The notes below the pieces were generated by a model. The model did not search any database. It saw only the letters and a list, made by a program, of their open reading frames with translations, and had not been told where the DNA came from. Shown here piece after piece: positions 27,169-27,210 of a DNA stretch of 27,210 bases. Origin of the DNA: Butyriboletus loyo (taxonomy: Eukaryota > Basidiomycota > Agaricomycetes > Boletales > Boletaceae). Every line of letters starts with the position of its first letter. Position 1 is the stretch's first letter. Position numbers and translations under genes: made by a program. The stretch covers positions 1-27,210 of the forward strand of contig JBBPSI010000293.1 in NCBI GenBank assembly GCA_038093515.1. The letters run 5' to 3'.

Positions 27169-27210
27169 TGTTACGCTGGTAGCGCACAATAGCTAGCAAG
27201 CGAGCACTTA
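27169..27210 (-). mobile_element. LTR family B, start only, runs off the window
   Basis: TGTTACGCTGGTAGCGCAC matches the other family B copies. The expected TSD on its left is CCTGT (27164-27168). Confidence 0.85.

Overview
The window looks like a repeat-rich, nearly gene-free piece of a filamentous fungal genome, most likely a basidiomycete of the Agaricomycetes. This is an inference from short candidate introns, a Ty3/Gypsy chromovirus of the kind common in mushroom-forming fungi, Tc1/mariner transposases, a DIRS-type tyrosine-recombinase fragment, and two decayed protein families that resemble uncharacterised agaricomycete proteins. No intact cellular gene, rRNA, tRNA or CRISPR array was seen.

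Positions 571-17168 are a nest of transposons, five levels deep, that can be resolved by exact target-site duplications (TSDs). A Tc1/mariner element (Tc1-A, TA/TA) contains a second one (Tc1-B, 2233-15275, TA/TA). Tc1-B contains an old decayed LTR of family B (4209-15121, ATGGC/ATGGC). That LTR contains a nearly complete Ty3/Gypsy chromovirus (4312-11016, TTCTG/TTCTG). The chromovirus contains a solo LTR of its own family (7146-7574, AGATT/AGATT) inside its RNase H. Further solo LTRs sit at 1080-1902, 2666-3176, 11097-11918, 13488-14309 and 15382-15808, each with a perfect 5-bp duplication. The Tc1-A transposase gene is thereby split into four pieces over 15 kb, and the pieces rejoin codon by codon.

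The chromovirus carries LTR - 5'-truncated Gag - Pol (protease, RT, RNase H, integrase, chromodomain) - a separate zinc-knuckle ORF - polypurine tract - LTR. Its two LTRs are both 427 bp and differ at about seven sites, all transitions. Gag lacks its N-terminal capsid half, no primer binding site was found, and the RT catalytic YxDD box reads YMDN, so it is probably not autonomous.

Positions 17171-20640 hold repeat D, an old family-A LTR with a family-C LTR inside it, a spliced pseudogene with a Zn2Cys6-like cluster (19061-20140, minus), and a Ty1/copia RT-RNase H relic. Positions 20826-21761 hold a decayed gene split by a 212-bp LTR-derived insertion. Two inverted family-A2 solo LTRs follow (21854-22774). 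The right end (about 22850-26148) is a DIRS-like element with a zinc-finger part, the start of RT and a tyrosine recombinase. It is interrupted by a nearly complete 1589-bp Tc1/mariner (23437-25025) and repeat D. Repeats E, C and B fill the rest.

Two themes cross the window. Old copies differ from young ones largely by CpG to TpG/CpA transitions, as expected from cytosine methylation. Three LTR families (A, B, C) share a GGTCTGTGC box placed 10-40 bp upstream of a TATA box.
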